Shown piece by piece: positions 19,298 to 27,711 of a stretch of 58,090 bases of DNA. The first letter of the stretch is position 1. Every line of letters begins with the position of its first letter. The translations under genes were made by a program, and so were the position numbers. Below the pieces are notes generated by a model that was given only the letters and a program-made list of their open reading frames with translations, did not search any database and had not been told where the DNA came from. This stretch comes from Sphingobium sp. C100 (lineage in GTDB: Bacteria; Pseudomonadota; Alphaproteobacteria; Sphingomonadales; Sphingomonadaceae), in NCBI RefSeq assembly GCF_000508185.1, contig NZ_AYOY01000137.1:1-58090 (forward strand), read 5' to 3'.

Positions 19298-19768
19298 TCA
19301 ATTCTTCGCCTGGGGCGGGACGACCGGCAGGGGTAGCGGCGCCACTTCGACGCCTTCGGCGATCAACGCCTTCGCCTCGGCCGGGGCGACTTCGCCATGG
19401 ATGCTGGCGCGGTCCTGTTCGCCATAATGCATCGCCCGCGCCTGATCGGCGAAATCGCGTCCGACCCAGGTGGAGTCCGCCAACAGCTTTTGCTGCGCCT
19501 GCGCCACGGCTTCGACAAGGGCGCGCATCTTCGCCTGGTCGGCGCCCGTCGTCGCCGGGGCGGCGGGCTGTTCGCGCGGGGCGAGCGCGCGGCGGTTGCC
19601 CTTCGCCCCGACAGCGGGCGCCATCACCGCCTTGGTCACGGCGACATCGCCGCAGATCGGACAAGCGACCAGCCCGCGCGCCTGTTGCGCGTCATAATCG
19701 GCGCTGGACCCGAACCAGGCTTCGAACACATGGCCATGGGCACCGCATTTAAGGTCGAACACGATCAC
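19298..19768 (-). CDS. DUF1178 family protein
   Basis: A 156 aa protein starting M-I-V-F-D-L-K-C with the family's H-V-F-E-A-W-F-G-S and a C-P-I-C-G knuckle (around residue 36). With the N-terminal Cys/His this probably forms a zinc ribbon. The middle is an Ala/Gln-rich helix, and the C-terminal part carries D-S-T-W-V-G-R-D-F-A-D-Q-A-R-A-M-H-Y-G, highly typical of DUF1178. The function is unknown. Its start overlaps the stop of the nitrilase-like gene by 4 nt, and the gene order comF-grxC-nitrilase-DUF1178 is typical of alphaproteobacteria. Confidence 0.9.
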   Translation of the reverse strand: MIVFDLKCGAHGHVFEAWFGSSADYDAQQARGLVACPICGDVAVTKAVMAPAVGAKGNRRALAPREQPAAPATTGADQAKMRALVEAVAQAQQKLLADSTWVGRDFADQARAMHYGEQDRASIHGEVAPAEAKALIAEGVEVAPLPLPVVPPQAKN

Positions 19769-20604
19769 GAAACAGTTACGTCCTTCGATATCTCACGGCG
19801 GTTGGCGAGGGCGGGCACCCGCCCGCGCACATCCCCTATGCGCGAGAGGTCAAGATCCGCAAGCCCCAGCCCGGATGCATCGCCCATGTCGAGCAATATG
19901 TCGCCCCACGGATCGATCACGACGCTATGGCCATAGGTGGTCCGCCCGTCCTGATGCGCGCCGGTCTGCGCCGTGGCGATGACAAAGCATCCCGCCTCGA
20001 TCGCACGGGCACGGAGCAGCACATGCCAATGGGCCTGGCCGGTCGGCACGGTGAAGGCGGCGGGCGCCAGCAATATGGTCGCACCCGCATCGGTCAGGGC
20101 GCGGTAGAGATCGGGGAAACGCATGTCGTAGCAGATGGAAAAGCCCATCCGGCCCCAGGGCGTATCGACGGCGACAACCTGCTCCCCCGGCCCATAGACC
20201 GAGGATTCGCGCCAGCTTTCCCCGGTGGCGAGATCGACGTCGAACAGGTGGATCTTGTCATAGCGCGCGCGAATGTCGCCATTGGCGTCGATCAGGAAAC
20301 TGCGATTGGCCCAGCGCCCGTCGGCCCGCTCGCCCTTCAGCGGCAGCGATCCCACATGTATCCACAATCCTTCGCGCGCCGCCGCCTCGCGCACTGCGGC
20401 CAGCACGACATCATCACCCTCCGCCCGCAGCGTCTGCGCCGCGCGCGTGCGGTCGCGATCCAGATAGCCGGCCATTTCGGGCGTGAAGAGCATGTCCGCG
20501 CCCTCGCCCTTGGCGCGCCGGGCCATCGCCACGATCGCGGCGGCGTTGGCTGCGGGATCGATCCCGCTGGTCATCTGGAACAGGGCGGCGCGCAGGGTCG
20601 TCAC
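19765..20604 (-). CDS. Carbon-nitrogen hydrolase (nitrilase superfamily, Nit1-like)
   Basis: A 279 aa omega-amidase/Nit-type amidohydrolase. The catalytic triad is complete: E43 in F-T-P-E-M, K117 in R-Y-D-K-I-H-L-F-D, and C158 in I-C-Y-D-M-R-F-P. The sequence is closest to the Nit1/deaminated-glutathione amidase branch, which repairs deaminated glutathione. Being in one unit with glutaredoxin supports a glutathione link. It overlaps both neighbours by 4 nt (ATGA), so the start is secure. Confidence 0.9.
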   Translation of the reverse strand: MTTLRAALFQMTSGIDPAANAAAIVAMARRAKGEGADMLFTPEMAGYLDRDRTRAAQTLRAEGDDVVLAAVREAAAREGLWIHVGSLPLKGERADGRWANRSFLIDANGDIRARYDKIHLFDVDLATGESWRESSVYGPGEQVVAVDTPWGRMGFSICYDMRFPDLYRALTDAGATILLAPAAFTVPTGQAHWHVLLRARAIEAGCFVIATAQTGAHQDGRTTYGHSVVIDPWGDILLDMGDASGLGLADLDLSRIGDVRGRVPALANRREISKDVTVS

Positions 20605-20858
20605 AGGCCGAGCAGCTCGTCCAGCTTGCCCTCCCGGTTCAGCGCGCCCAGTTCGTCGCTGCCGCCGATATGCTGCCCGTCGATGAAGATTTGCGGCACG
20701 GTGGTCCGGCCGGGCGCGCGGGACAGCATCTCGTCGCGCTTTGGCCCGCCCATGCTGATGTCATATTCCTCGAACGCGGCGCCCTTGCCGTCGAGCAAGG
20801 ATTTCGCCCGCGCGCAATAGCCGCACCAGGCCCTGGTATAGATTTCGACTTTCGCCAT
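20601..20858 (-). CDS. grxC: Glutaredoxin 3
   Basis: An 85 aa dithiol glutaredoxin with active site C12-G-Y-C15 instead of the commoner CPYC, the cis-proline T-V-P-Q-I-F-I, and the G-G-S-D-E-L glutathione-binding loop. It reduces disulfides with glutathione in the cytoplasm. It lies 59 nt after comF and overlaps the nitrilase-like gene by 4 nt. The start at 20858 is the only sensible one. Confidence 0.94.
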   Translation of the reverse strand: MAKVEIYTRAWCGYCARAKSLLDGKGAAFEEYDISMGGPKRDEMLSRAPGRTTVPQIFIDGQHIGGSDELGALNREGKLDELLGL

Positions 20859-20917
20859 GAAATAACAGCTCCTTTCTCATGAAAATGGGGGTCTGCGCCA
20901 TATTGTCAATCAATCCG

Positions 20918-21670
20918 TCATGGCGCGTCGCCATCGGGCAGCGCCCGCGCCCAGCAAAGCAACCGCACATCCGCCGCGCCGCCGCGCCTGAGGACCAGGG
21001 CGCAGGCCGCCGCGGTCGCCCCGCTGGTATGGACATCGTCGATCAGCAGCACCCGCCGCCCCTGCATCCCATGCCCGTCCGCCAAAGCGAAGGCGCCGCG
21101 CACCGCCCTGGCCCGCTGCGCCGGATTCATGCCCCGCAGCGGCTGCGTCCGCCGCACGCGCCGCAAGCCACGCCTGTCCACCGGCCATCCGGTCAGGCGG
21201 CCCAGATGATCGGCGATCAGCGCCGACTGGTTGAAGCCCCGGCCCCACAGCCGCCAGCGATGCAGCGGCACCGGCACGATCAGCGGCGGCGCGCCGTCCC
21301 CAACCGCACCGACATGGCGCAGCATCTGCCGCGCGATCAGCCGGGCAAGGCCGATGCGCCGCCCATATTTGAGCCGCAGCGCCACCGTGCGCGCGACATC
21401 GCCATAGGCAAGCACGGCGCGGGCGCTGTCCCAGGGCGGCGGATCGGCGAGGCAGGCGCCGCATTCCGCCCCCGCCTCCATCTCATGCGGGAATGGCAGG
21501 CCGCAGCGCGCGCAGCATGGCTCACCCAGGAAGGTCATCCCGCTCCAGCAGGTCAGGCAGAAAGCGAAATCCTCACCCACGATGGCGCCGCAGCCGGGGC
21601 AGCGGGGCGGCAGCGCATAATCGATCGCGGGGCGCAGCGCGGCCTTGAGAAGCGGGGCGAGAGGCATCAT
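20918..21670 (-). CDS. comF: ComF family phosphoribosyltransferase-like protein
   Basis: A 250 aa protein. The N-terminal zinc-binding part is rich in cysteine pairs (C-P-G-C, C-L-T-C, C-A-R-C, C-G-A-C). The C-terminal type I phosphoribosyltransferase domain has the PRPP loop V-L-L-I-D-D-V-H-T-S-G-A-T. ComF acts in DNA uptake/transformation in some bacteria; in others its role is unknown. The start is the ATG at 21670, with a second ATG next to it. The divergent methyltransferase start is only 41 bp away, so the two share a very short promoter region. Confidence 0.92.
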   Translation of the reverse strand: MMPLAPLLKAALRPAIDYALPPRCPGCGAIVGEDFAFCLTCWSGMTFLGEPCCARCGLPFPHEMEAGAECGACLADPPPWDSARAVLAYGDVARTVALRLKYGRRIGLARLIARQMLRHVGAVGDGAPPLIVPVPLHRWRLWGRGFNQSALIADHLGRLTGWPVDRRGLRRVRRTQPLRGMNPAQRARAVRGAFALADGHGMQGRRVLLIDDVHTSGATAAACALVLRRGGAADVRLLCWARALPDGDAP

Positions 21671-21711
21671 CTGCCTTGTCCCCGCTTCGCCCCCGATGCA
21701 CAAGGCCCGCC

Positions 21712-22578
21712 ATGACCGCAACCGAACCGCGCCCCGATATTTTCGACCGATCCCTGCGCGCGCGGCGTCGCGACCGGATGCTGACGGCCTTTGCCGATCA
21801 TGACTTCCTGCACCGGGCGATGCTGGACGAATTGCTGGAGCGGCTGGGCGATGTGCAGCGCGACCTGCACGAGGCGCTGGTGATCGGCTGTCCCGATGGC
21901 AGCGCGAAGGCGGCGCTCGAAGCGATGGGCAAGCGAGTCGCCTGCGCCGATCCGGGCTTTCTGGCGGCGAACCAGGGCGGCGGGGTGCAGGCGGACGAGG
22001 ACGCCCTGCCCTTTGCCGATGCAAGTTTCGACCTCATCCTGGCCTGCGGCACGCTCGACAGCGTCAACGACCTGCCGGGCGCGCTGATCCTGATGCGGCG
22101 GGTGTTGCGCCCCGACGGGCTGATGCTCGCGGCTTTTGCGGGCGCAGGGAGCCTGCCCCGCCTCAAGGCCGCGTTGCTCGCCGCCGAGGGCGACCGGCCG
22201 GGCCAGCATGTCCATCCGCAAGTCGATGTGCGATCGGCCGGCGACCTGCTGAGCCGCGCCGGTTTCGCCATGCCGGTGGCGGATGGAGAGACGCTGACGA
22301 TCCGCTATGGCGATGTCGTGCGGCTGATGCATGACCTGCGCGGCATGGGCGCGGGCAATATGCTGGCGAACCGGCCGCCGGCGCTGACCCGCGATGTCAT
22401 CATGCGCGCCGCCGCCCATTTCGCCGACGCCGCCGACCCGGACGGGCGCACGGGCGAGCAGATGGCGATCGTCTATCTGTCGGGCTGGCGGCCGGACCCG
22501 AGCCAGGCCCAACCGGCGCGGCGCGGCAGCGCCACGGCATCGCTGGCGGAGGCGCTGAAGGGGAAGCCGGCGGGATAG
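21712..22578 (+). CDS. SAM-dependent methyltransferase-like protein (NDUFAF5/BioC-like)
   Basis: A 288 aa class I methyltransferase fold. The N-terminus I-F-D-R-S-L-R-A-R-R-R-D-R-M is the signature of the alphaproteobacterial/mitochondrial NDUFAF5 group, an assembly factor of complex I that hydroxylates an arginine rather than methylating. The SAM loop is degenerate (V-I-G-C-P-D-G-S), then P-F-A-D-A-S-F-D-L-I and V-L-R-P-D-G. The start at 21712 (MTATEPRP) avoids a 12-codon unconserved extension. I prefer the NDUFAF5-like reading over BioC because of the N-terminal motif and the absence of other biotin genes. Confidence 0.8.
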   Translation: MTATEPRPDIFDRSLRARRRDRMLTAFADHDFLHRAMLDELLERLGDVQRDLHEALVIGCPDGSAKAALEAMGKRVACADPGFLAANQGGGVQADEDALPFADASFDLILACGTLDSVNDLPGALILMRRVLRPDGLMLAAFAGAGSLPRLKAALLAAEGDRPGQHVHPQVDVRSAGDLLSRAGFAMPVADGETLTIRYGDVVRLMHDLRGMGAGNMLANRPPALTRDVIMRAAAHFADAADPDGRTGEQMAIVYLSGWRPDPSQAQPARRGSATASLAEALKGKPAG

Positions 22579-22721
22579 ACGCGCGCGCGCCTCCCTCATT
22601 CCAAAGGTCGATTTGATCCATGTCCAAGACGGGGCGGGGGGATCGGCGCAAGACCCTTCGCATCGTCGGCACCGCGCCTGTCCGCGCGGATATAGGCACG
22701 GCGACATAAGGAGGTAGACCC

Positions 22722-23183
22722 ATGCGCTTTCATCCCCGCCTTTTGCTCGCCGCCTGTGCGCTCGCGCTGCTGCCGGCCAGCGCCCATGCCGCTCCGCGCG
22801 CCACCGCCGCCGATGCGCGCGCCATGCTCGAACGGGCGGTCGCCCAAGTGCATGAGGTCGGCGCGCAAGCGGCGTTCGCGGCCTTCAACCAGCCCGATGG
22901 CGCGTTCAATACCGGCGAGCTTTATGTCTTCGCCTTCGACCTTGACGGCATTTACGAAGCCTATGGCGCGCATCCGGGACTGGTCGGCAAGGATGTGCGC
23001 GACCTGACCGATGCCGAGGGCAAGCCGATCGTGCGCGACATGATCGAGATCGCCAGGACGTCCGGGCGCGGGCAGATCAACTATGTCTGGCTCAACCGCG
23101 CCGACAATCATGTCGAACATAAACTGTCGCTGATCGAACGGGTGGGCGAGCATGTGATCGGCGTGGGCTATTACGCCGACTGA
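22722..23183 (+). CDS. Periplasmic single-Cache domain protein
   Basis: A 153 aa protein. The signal peptide M-R-F-H-P-R-L-L-L-A-A-C-A-L-A-L-L-P-A-S ends near A-H-A (residue 23). The rest is one small Cache domain (sCache type), with Y-V-F-A-F-D-L-D-G, H-P-G-L-V-G-K-D-V-R-D-L and I-N-Y-V-W-L-N-R as family marks. Such free-standing domains bind small carboxylates; no output domain is attached. The ribosome site AAGGAGG lies 7 nt before the ATG, so strong translation is expected. It is followed by a GC-rich hairpin. Confidence 0.85.
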   Translation: MRFHPRLLLAACALALLPASAHAAPRATAADARAMLERAVAQVHEVGAQAAFAAFNQPDGAFNTGELYVFAFDLDGIYEAYGAHPGLVGKDVRDLTDAEGKPIVRDMIEIARTSGRGQINYVWLNRADNHVEHKLSLIERVGEHVIGVGYYAD

Positions 23184-23188
23184 CCGGC

Positions 23189-23213
23189 GCGCCGGGTTCG
23201 CTTTGCCCGGCGC
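23189..23213. terminator. GC hairpin between convergent genes
   Basis: GCGCCGGG (23189-23196), a 9 nt loop, and CCCGGCGC (23206-23213), located just after the Cache gene and before the end of the convergent metallophosphoesterase. No T-run follows, so termination efficiency is uncertain. Confidence 0.45.
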
Positions 23214-23259
23214 CCTGTTGCGAGGATAGCGAAAGGATCGGATGGCGGGGGTGATGCCG

Positions 23260-24144
23260 TCAGACGCGGGCCGCGCCGGCGCGTCGCGGTTCGGCGCCGA
23301 CCCTCGGCGGGTCGATCACGTCGCGCGCGGTCCAACCCTGGCCATCATGGGCGTAGTCGACGTGGCTGGCGCGGCGGAATCCGGCGCCGTCCCAGACGAT
23401 GACCTGCAATTCCATCTCGTCATGGCGGCGAACATGCAGCCAGTTGAAACTTTGCGGCTCGTCATTGCGCAGCCGGGTCGATGTGGCGGTGCCGGCCTGG
23501 ATCACCAGCGCGCCACCGCTATGCGCCACCATTTTCTGCGCCGCTTGCGCATAGGTGCGGTGGAAATGGCCCGCCAACGCCAGATGCACGCCGGCCTGAC
23601 ACGCGGCCTGCACCGCATCTTCGTGCCGGCCGACCGCCTCGCTCAATTCCCCGCCCTTGCCGATGGGCATGGCAAAGAGCGGATGATGAGTGACGAGGAT
23701 GCGGGTCTTGTCGGGGGCGACGGTCGCGAACCGGCGCCGAAGAATGTCCATTTGGTCATGGTTGATCCGCCCGTCCTTGATCGTCAGCGACCGCGCGGTG
23801 TTGAGGCCCAGGATCGCGACCTCGTCATCCTCGTAAAAGGGGCAAAGCGCATTGCTGATATAGCGTTTGTAACGCCGCAGCGGCGCCATGAAGCGGCGCA
23901 CGACGTCATAGAGCGGCACGTCATGATTGCCCGGAACGACCAGCGTCCTGAGCCCCGCCGCATGCAACCGGCCCAGCCAGGCGGCGGCCTGCCGGAATTG
24001 CGCCACGCGCGCCCGTTGCGTGAAATCGCCGCTGATGATGACGAGGTCGGGGCGGCGTTCCTCCAGCCAGGCGGTGGCGGCATCGACGATCCTGGGATCG
24101 TTCGCGCCGAAATGAATGTCGGACAGATGAGCGATACGGGCCAT
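23260..24144 (-). CDS. Calcineurin-like metallophosphoesterase
   Basis: A 294 aa protein with the full metallophosphoesterase motif set: D9-x-H11 in H-L-S-D-I-H-F-G, G-D-F near residue 39, G-N-H-D, H-H-P-L, and G-H-F-H. It binds two metal ions and cleaves phosphomonoesters or diesters; the substrate is unknown. Cytoplasmic, with no signal peptide. Divergent from a diacylglycerol-kinase-family gene 70 bp away, so a lipid-phosphate role is possible but unproven. Confidence 0.88.
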   Translation of the reverse strand: MARIAHLSDIHFGANDPRIVDAATAWLEERRPDLVIISGDFTQRARVAQFRQAAAWLGRLHAAGLRTLVVPGNHDVPLYDVVRRFMAPLRRYKRYISNALCPFYEDDEVAILGLNTARSLTIKDGRINHDQMDILRRRFATVAPDKTRILVTHHPLFAMPIGKGGELSEAVGRHEDAVQAACQAGVHLALAGHFHRTYAQAAQKMVAHSGGALVIQAGTATSTRLRNDEPQSFNWLHVRRHDEMELQVIVWDGAGFRRASHVDYAHDGQGWTARDVIDPPRVGAEPRRAGAARV

Positions 24145-24214
24145 GCAGGAGTAACGGATCGGCGGCGAAGGGTTTCCCTTGGACCCCGAATCGATCCGGC
24201 GGAGTTATTGCGGC

Positions 24215-25111
24215 ATGGAAATGAAACCCCTCCCCAAGGACGCCATTCTGGTGGTCAACGCCCATAGCCGACGCGGGCAGGATCTGTTCGCGCAGGCCCG
24301 GTCCAAGCTGGAAGCGGCCGGCGTCCGCCTGATCGCCGCCCACGCCGTGGAAGAACCCGAACGGATGGCCGCGACCGTGCGCGACGCCGTCGATAGCGGC
24401 GCGCCGATGGTGATCGTGGGCGGAGGCGATGGCTCCATGTCGGGCACGGTCGACGAATTTGTCGGCAAGGATTGCGTGTTTGGCGTGCTGCCGCTTGGCA
24501 CCGCGAACAGCTTCGCCCGAACGCTGGGCCTGCCGCTCGACCTGGACGGCGCGGTGCAGGCGATCGCGGCGGGACGGCGGCGGCGCGTCGACCTGGGCAT
24601 GATCGACCGCGATTATTTCGTCAACGCCGCCTCGCTGGGCCTGTCGCCGATGATCGGGCGGACGGTGCCGCACAAGCTGAAACGCTATCTGGGGCGGGTC
24701 GGCTATCTGGTCTGGGCGGCGAAATGTTCGGTGGGCTTCCGCGCCTTTCGCCTGACGATCGATGACGGGACGCAGGAACATCGCCTGTGGTCGACCGAAG
24801 TGCGCATACTCAACGGCCCCTATCATGGCGGGGTCGCGCTGTCCGATCGCGCCGAGGTCGATAGCGGCGAGATCGTGGTGCAGGCGGTGGTCGGCCGCAG
24901 CAAGCCACGGCTCGCCTGGGACTGGTATGCGAAATTCTTCAGGCTGCGGGACCGCAACGCGCATACGCAGGAATTTCATGGCACGGCGTTCCGCATCGCC
25001 ACGAAACCGCGCCAGCGCATCTCCATCGACGGCGAAGTGCTGGCAAAGACGCCGGTGACGGTGAAGGTCGCGGCCGGCGCCGTCGAGGTGGCGGTGGCCG
25101 CGGACGACTGA
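24215..25111 (+). CDS. Diacylglycerol/sphingosine kinase-family lipid kinase
   Basis: A 298 aa protein with the DAGK catalytic domain at its N-terminus: V-V-N-A-H-S-R-R-G, then the nucleotide loop V-G-G-G-D-G-S and P-L-G-T-A-N-S-F-A-R-T-L-G-L-P. The C-terminal beta-sandwich is of the YegS/DgkB type, ending with I-S-I-D-G-E-V. It should phosphorylate a lipid alcohol at the inner membrane; diacylglycerol, ceramide or a sphingoid base cannot be separated by eye. The start at 24215 is the ATG after a GGAG about 10 nt upstream. A second member of this superfamily is at 30659-31627. Confidence 0.86.
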   Translation: MEMKPLPKDAILVVNAHSRRGQDLFAQARSKLEAAGVRLIAAHAVEEPERMAATVRDAVDSGAPMVIVGGGDGSMSGTVDEFVGKDCVFGVLPLGTANSFARTLGLPLDLDGAVQAIAAGRRRRVDLGMIDRDYFVNAASLGLSPMIGRTVPHKLKRYLGRVGYLVWAAKCSVGFRAFRLTIDDGTQEHRLWSTEVRILNGPYHGGVALSDRAEVDSGEIVVQAVVGRSKPRLAWDWYAKFFRLRDRNAHTQEFHGTAFRIATKPRQRISIDGEVLAKTPVTVKVAAGAVEVAVAADD

Positions 25112-25154
25112 CGCCGCCCCCGGTCCCTGCCCGCCCGGAGATGATGAACCCGAC

Positions 25155-26312
25155 CTACAGCGGCTTTTCGTAGATCTGGTAAATCTTGTTCACCTCGCTC
25201 CCGATGGCTTCCGCGATCGCGTTCATGCCCTGATTATCGTCCAGCACCCAGCCGATTTCGCCCCGTGTCGCGCCATAGCGGGTGATGGCGTTGCGGCGGA
25301 TATATTCGATCATCATGAAGGCGAGCTGGCTCGCCATGCGCGAGGATTGCAGCCGCTGCACGACGCCCATCAGCGGCACGCGCATGGTGCGCACGCGTGG
25401 CTTTTTCAGCCAGCGCAGCAGCTTGATCCAGCCAAAGGGAAAGAGCGAGCCGTTGAGCGGGCCGAGCGCCTCATTCAGGTCGGGCAAGGTCATCATGAAG
25501 GCGACCGGCTCGCCGTCCAGTTCGGCGACCATGATCAGGTCTTCGAACACGATGGGTTTAAGCTTCTTGCCGCTATGGGCGACTTCGTCGTCCGTGATCG
25601 GCACAAAGCCCCAATTCTGGCCCCAGGCATCGTTCAATATGCCCAGGATGATGGCGGCCTCTCGATCGAAATTTTTCCTGTCGACCTGGCGGACGCGGAT
25701 GCGGCCGTTTTTCTCGCCCGACTGGATGATGCGCTGGATCAACGGCGGAAAATCACGGGTGATGTCCAACTCATAGGTTTTGAGCTGCTTGGCGGGGACG
25801 TAGCCTGCGCCTTCGATCATCGCCTGATAGGCCGGGCTGTTATGGCCCATCATCACCGTGGGCGGATGGTCATGGCCTTCGATCAGCAGGCCCGGCTCTT
25901 CCCAGATGGACAGCGAGATCGGCCCCAGCACGCGGGTCATGCCCTTGGCGCGGAGCCATGTTTCCGCCGCCGCGATCAGAGCCGCGCCGGTTTGCGCATC
26001 CTCCGCCTCGAACATGCCGAAATTGCCGGTGCCCGGCCCCATGCCCTGTCCGACCGGCTGTTCCAGCGCGAGATGATCGATATGGGCGGAAACGCGGCCC
26101 ACCACCTTGCCGCCGCGCCGGGCGAGGAAATATTGCGCTTCCGCATGGCCGAAAAAGGGATTCTTCCCCGGCGTCAGCAGTTCCTTCACCTCGGCCTTGA
26201 GCGGCGGCACCCAGTTGGGATCATTGGCGTAGAGCCGCCAGGGCAGGTCGATAAAGGCCTGCATGTCGGCCTTGCCGGAAACGGGAGTGATGACCAGATC
26301 ATTATGCGCCAC
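25155..26312 (-). CDS. GNAT-like N-acetyltransferase superfamily protein (YghO-like)
   Basis: A 385 aa protein of a widely conserved but uncharacterised family. It starts with I-T-P-V-S-G-K-A-D-M-Q-A-F-I-D-L-P-W, and the P-F-F-x-H-A-E-A-Q-Y-F-L-A segment followed by V-G-R-V-S-A-H-I-D corresponds to the acyl-CoA-binding strand of GNAT folds. The second half (P-V-A-F-M-M-T-L-P-D-L-N) looks like another GNAT core. It is sometimes annotated as dATP pyrophosphohydrolase, for which I see no Nudix motif. It stands alone, convergent with the lipid kinase and divergent from the desaturase. Confidence 0.72.
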   Translation of the reverse strand: MAHNDLVITPVSGKADMQAFIDLPWRLYANDPNWVPPLKAEVKELLTPGKNPFFGHAEAQYFLARRGGKVVGRVSAHIDHLALEQPVGQGMGPGTGNFGMFEAEDAQTGAALIAAAETWLRAKGMTRVLGPISLSIWEEPGLLIEGHDHPPTVMMGHNSPAYQAMIEGAGYVPAKQLKTYELDITRDFPPLIQRIIQSGEKNGRIRVRQVDRKNFDREAAIILGILNDAWGQNWGFVPITDDEVAHSGKKLKPIVFEDLIMVAELDGEPVAFMMTLPDLNEALGPLNGSLFPFGWIKLLRWLKKPRVRTMRVPLMGVVQRLQSSRMASQLAFMMIEYIRRNAITRYGATRGEIGWVLDDNQGMNAIAEAIGSEVNKIYQIYEKPL

Positions 26313-26463
26313 AGGTGCCGCCTTCGCAAAAACAGGAAGATGCAGTGCAGTTCGTCGCTTGTTTGCGGAATGTCAATCATGCGCGCGACGGCAGAGTGTA
26401 ACAGGCTGGATATGTCATGGTGCTGCCATGAATTCAGCGCATTTGGAGATTAGGAACGCCCGC

Positions 26464-27531
26464 ATGACAGTGCATGATCCCATTCTTGCCGCCGCGCGGC
26501 GGGCGCGCGCGGCGATCCCCGACGACAGCGCGATGCTGCGCGCCGCGGCCGATCTGGCGCGCGAATTTTCGGTCGCCAACCCCCGCATCTACTGGTCCGA
26601 CCTGCTGGCGTCGGCGCTGATCGGCTGGAGCGCGCTGGCGGGCGCGATCCTGATCGACAATGTGGCGCTGGCCGTCGCCTGTGGCGTGGTGGCGATGCTG
26701 GCGCTCTATCGCGCGGCAAGCTTCATCCATGAGCTGACGCATATCCGCAAGGATGCCCTGCCCGGCTTTCGCCTGACCTGGAACCTGATCGTCGGCGTGC
26801 CGCTGATGATCCCGTCCTTCATGTATGAAGGCATCCATACGCAGCATCATGCCCGCACCCGGTACGGCACCGCGGACGATCCCGAATATCTGCCGCTGGC
26901 GCTGATGAAGCCCTGGTCGCTGCCGCTGTTCATCGTCGTCGCGTCGCTGGCGCCGGTCGGCCTGATCCTGCGCTTTGGCCTGCTGACGCCGCTGTCGCTG
27001 CTGATCCCGGCGCTGCGCCGCAAGGTGGTGGCGGAATTGTCCGCCCTGTCGATCAACCCGGCCTATCGCCGCCGCGCGCCGGAGGGCGATTTCGCCCGGA
27101 TGTGGGCCTGGCAGGAAGCGGGCGCCTGCATCGTCGCGCTGGCGCTTGTGGCCAGCGTCTTCGCCTTCGGCTGGAAGCCTTTGCTGGTCTACATGGCCGT
27201 GCATTCGGCGATGACCGTCATCAACCAGTTGCGCACCCTGGTCGCCCATTTGTGGGAAAATGAGGGCGAAGCGATGACGGTGACGGCGCAATATCTGGAC
27301 TCGGTCAATGTGCCGCCGCCGGGCGCGCTGCCCGCTCTATGGGCGCCGGTGGGCCTGCGTTATCATGCGCTGCACCATCTGCTGCCCAGCGTCCCCTATC
27401 ATTCGCTGGGACAGGCCCATGCGCGGCTGATGACGACGCTCGACATGGATTCGCCCTATCACAAGGGCAATTACAAGGGGATGATGCCGCTGGTCGGCAA
27501 GATCGCCCGCAGCACCATGACAGCACGCTGA
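26464..27531 (+). CDS. Membrane fatty acid desaturase family protein
   Basis: A 355 aa integral membrane protein with the three histidine boxes of di-iron desaturases: H89-E-L-T-H93, H125-T-Q-H-H129, and L-H-H-L-L-P-S-V-P-Y-H near residue 300. Hydrophobic pairs lie around residues 47-80 and 105-120 and in the second half. It should introduce a double bond (or hydroxyl) into a lipid acyl chain using O2. The ATG at 26464 has TTAGGA 8 nt upstream; an earlier ATG lacks a ribosome site. It is followed by a strong terminator at 27670-27707. Confidence 0.85.
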   Translation: MTVHDPILAAARRARAAIPDDSAMLRAAADLAREFSVANPRIYWSDLLASALIGWSALAGAILIDNVALAVACGVVAMLALYRAASFIHELTHIRKDALPGFRLTWNLIVGVPLMIPSFMYEGIHTQHHARTRYGTADDPEYLPLALMKPWSLPLFIVVASLAPVGLILRFGLLTPLSLLIPALRRKVVAELSALSINPAYRRRAPEGDFARMWAWQEAGACIVALALVASVFAFGWKPLLVYMAVHSAMTVINQLRTLVAHLWENEGEAMTVTAQYLDSVNVPPPGALPALWAPVGLRYHALHHLLPSVPYHSLGQAHARLMTTLDMDSPYHKGNYKGMMPLVGKIARSTMTAR

Positions 27532-27669
27532 CGGACCCACCGGACGGCAAACGCTGCCGCCCCAAATATTTTTAAGTTGCTGCTTGAAACCGTCAAGCAC
27601 GCGCCCATATCGCGGTTGTTCCGGTCACTTTCCCCTCCCCCTCATGAGGACCGGGACGCCCCCTTGAGG

Positions 27670-27707
27670 AGGCCCCGTGCGACACCCTTGGTCGCCGGGG
27701 CCTTTTT
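27670..27707 (+). terminator. Rho-independent terminator after the desaturase
   Basis: AGGCCCCG and GCGAC on the left (27670-27683, with one bulged T) pair with GTCGC and CGGGGCCT on the right (27691-27703), followed by TTTTT to 27707. It terminates plus-strand transcription just before the convergent lptG end. Confidence 0.85.
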
Positions 27708-27711
27708 CCTG

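Noticed and set aside
25155..26312. dATP pyrophosphohydrolase annotation for the GNAT-like protein
   Set aside because: No Nudix box or other pyrophosphohydrolase motif is present.
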